Assembly (NCBI GenBank): GCA_021791715.1
Contig: JAJYWB010000009.1
Span: 1-41,271, forward strand
Length of the DNA: 41,271 nucleotides
Source of the DNA: Planctomycetota bacterium
GTDB taxonomy: Bacteria; Planctomycetota; Planctomycetia; Isosphaerales; Isosphaeraceae
Direction of reading: 5' to 3'
In this document: piece after piece, positions 41,001 to 41,271 of the stretch
How the letters are laid out: every line of letters begins with the position of its first letter
Position numbering within the stretch: position 1 is the first letter of the stretch
Notes under the pieces: generated by a model
Told to the model about the DNA's origin: nothing
What the model saw: the letters and a program-made list of their open reading frames with translations, nothing else
The model's database searches: none
Position numbers and translations under genes: made by a program

Positions 41001-41141
41001 AACAAGTTCGAAACGATCCCGCGCGGCGAGATCGACGAGATCAAGCCCGGCACGGTCTCGGTGATGCCCGCGGGGCTCGATGAACAGCTTACATCCCGCC
41101 AACTCGCCGATCTGATCGCGTTTCTCAAAGCATGTAAGTAA
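38031..41141 (+). CDS. Exported propeller-HEAT-cytochrome c protein (TIGR02604/TIGR02603 type)
   Basis: 1036 residues. Signal peptide 1-24 (FVMFAILEFTALVATAFA). The first ~390 residues form a PVC-type membrane-bound dehydrogenase/propeller domain: FQVPEGFEIELVAQPPLVDR, DFDELGRLYVADSSGSND, DLHGPYLGPDGWIYWCKGAF and DVLEDPSGGLIVVDTGGWYK. From about 405 to 895 there are HEAT-like helical repeats (ARTAVRKRSIETLASRESAA, DESVRQAALHAIGVRRDRQA). The C-terminus is a heme-binding domain with CVSCH at 915-919, IGPDLTRIGG, PSASFVRSYEPIVIATREGK and a distal Met near MPAGLDEQLTSRQLADLIAF, typical of TIGR02603. It acts in the periplasm, probably passing electrons from oxidation of a sugar or similar compound; the substrate is unknown. 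Likely in one transcript with the following propeller gene. Confidence 0.93.
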   Translation: MRKFAPFVMFAILEFTALVATAFAGERRAGSRVFQVPEGFEIELVAQPPLVDRPIVADFDELGRLYVADSSGSNDPVAKQEKERPHRIVRLEDTDRDGKFDRRTIFADRMMFPEGTLWYAGSLYVSAPPSIWKLTDADGDGIAESRVEWFKGGTLTGCANDLHGPYLGPDGWIYWCKGAFASQTYDRPGKSPLITRAAHIFRRKPEGGPIEAVMTGGMDNPVDVAFTPGGERIFTTTFLVHPGGGNRDGLIHAIYGGVYGKDHNVITGHPRTGRDLMPVLAHLGPAAPCGLTRIDSDTLGADFHDDLFATLFNMRKVVRVQLEPDGSTFKANVHDFIVSPDLDFHPTDVLEDPSGGLIVVDTGGWYKICCPTSQLVKPDILGGVYRVRRSETARVEDPLGLKLAWDQADVSELAKRLDDARTAVRKRSIETLASRESAAIDALAEVVHKSRSTLARRNAVWTLCRIQGDRAGEAIRAATADSDESVRQAALHAIGVRRDRQALPNLIRSLESQSPHNRRAAAEAIGRIEDESAVEPLFKAAGDPNDRVLEHSLIYALIEIGSARETEKGLEAKSPATRKAALIALDQIAHEKLTAERTIPELSSTDAALREAAWWIAERRPEWGEKLAGYFRERMKVIDTLDQSDRDDLATRLAAFASADTIQNVLAESLAVDRSNTTKLSALDAIARSDFKNAPATWIDAILKLLNDKDVKIVTHSIAAIRSITIPADRRDAVSQALEKIALRNDLVEASRIDALAAIPGGLANVPAPIETLLFSRLDSETPMNDRLAAADVLSKARLSADQLVDLAGFLASAGPIELSRLLPAFEKGNDPRIGAAIVNALMKSHVKSSLKAETLRPILARYGSETERRAVELYAAIDQETATRGARLERLLTTIQEGDVRRGQEVFNSSKASCVSCHAIGYVGGKIGPDLTRIGGIRSERDLLESIVYPSASFVRSYEPIVIATREGKIVGGLITRESAESIEVATGPNKFETIPRGEIDEIKPGTVSVMPAGLDEQLTSRQLADLIAFLKACK

Positions 41142-41169
41142 CGTATCTTTTTTATGACAAGGATCGACG

Positions 41170-41271
41170 ATGATTGTTCACGCGACGTTGCTTCTGGGGT
41201 TGGCGACGGTTTCGACGGGCGCCGCCGACGAAAAAACGCCCGACGCGTACCGAGTGTACGTGGGCACATAT
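41170..41271 (+). CDS. Start of a probable lactonase-family beta-propeller protein (cut by window end)
   Basis: 34 codons without stop to the window edge. AAGGA lies about 6 nt before the ATG. A short signal peptide (MIVHATLLLGLATVSTGA) is followed by DEKTPDAYRVYVGTY. VYVGTY is how the 6-phosphogluconolactonase-like seven-bladed propeller family (PF10282) usually begins. Only the N-terminus is visible, so this is a moderate call. It follows the cytochrome-propeller gene by 28 bp. Confidence 0.6.
   Translation, partial: MIVHATLLLGLATVSTGAADEKTPDAYRVYVGTY

Overview
The window looks like chromosomal DNA of a free-living Planctomycetota bacterium. The evidence is the gene content: a DUF1549/DUF1553 protein next to a DUF1501 protein, a TIGR03067-like secreted protein, an exported sulfatase, a giant WD40 protein, an EF-hand protein, a large propeller/HEAT/cytochrome c protein of the TIGR02604/TIGR02603 kind, and a Ser/Thr kinase. 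Dispersed GC-rich repeats of a type I associate with planctomycete genomes also occur. Coding DNA is GC-rich and dense in GATC/CGATCG, with short AT-rich islands. I cannot name the genus. No rRNA, tRNA, CRISPR, prophage or intact insertion sequence was found.

Layout. 1-1.5 kb: an incomplete minus-strand gene whose C-terminal tail is built from a dispersed repeat, then a repeat-bearing non-coding stretch. 1.5-9.8 kb: family 4 uracil-DNA glycosylase, a kinase-receiver fusion, a glycine-rich RRM protein, a PMT-like membrane glycosyltransferase, a small secreted protein, and a sulfatase divergent from a Gfo/Idh/MocA oxidoreductase. 10-10.5 kb: a NikR-type nickel regulator with a His-rich tail and no nickel genes beside it. 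10.8-17 kb: a five-gene polysaccharide operon (GT4, Wzy-like polymerase, GT4, GT4, GT2) behind a promoter overlapped by a palindrome. 17.5-27.5 kb: a translationally coupled operon of WD40 giant (about 35 blades, i.e. five seven-bladed propellers), DUF1549/DUF1553, DUF1501 and EF-hand protein. A duplicated junction between the last two genes creates a 30-codon signal-peptide micro-ORF. 27.6-29.8 kb: queA and cobT. 29.9-33 kb, minus strand: a duplicated-domain protein, GT4 and DUF202. 33.3-37.9 kb: TIGR00300-type ornithine cyclodeaminase, an arginine dihydrolase-like enzyme, SixA, a flippase-like membrane protein and a Uma2 protein. 38-41.1 kb: the propeller/HEAT/cytochrome c protein, followed by the first 34 codons of a probable lactonase-type propeller protein.

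How the genes may work together. Most of the window serves the cell envelope: polysaccharide assembly, and exported enzymes and scaffolds typical of planctomycete polymer use. The most specific metabolic proposal is arginine to ornithine to proline with ammonia release. It would be carried out by two adjacent genes whose products resemble the two halves of the single cyanobacterial AgrE/ArgZ protein, in reverse order. All functions are from reading the sequence; no database search was run.
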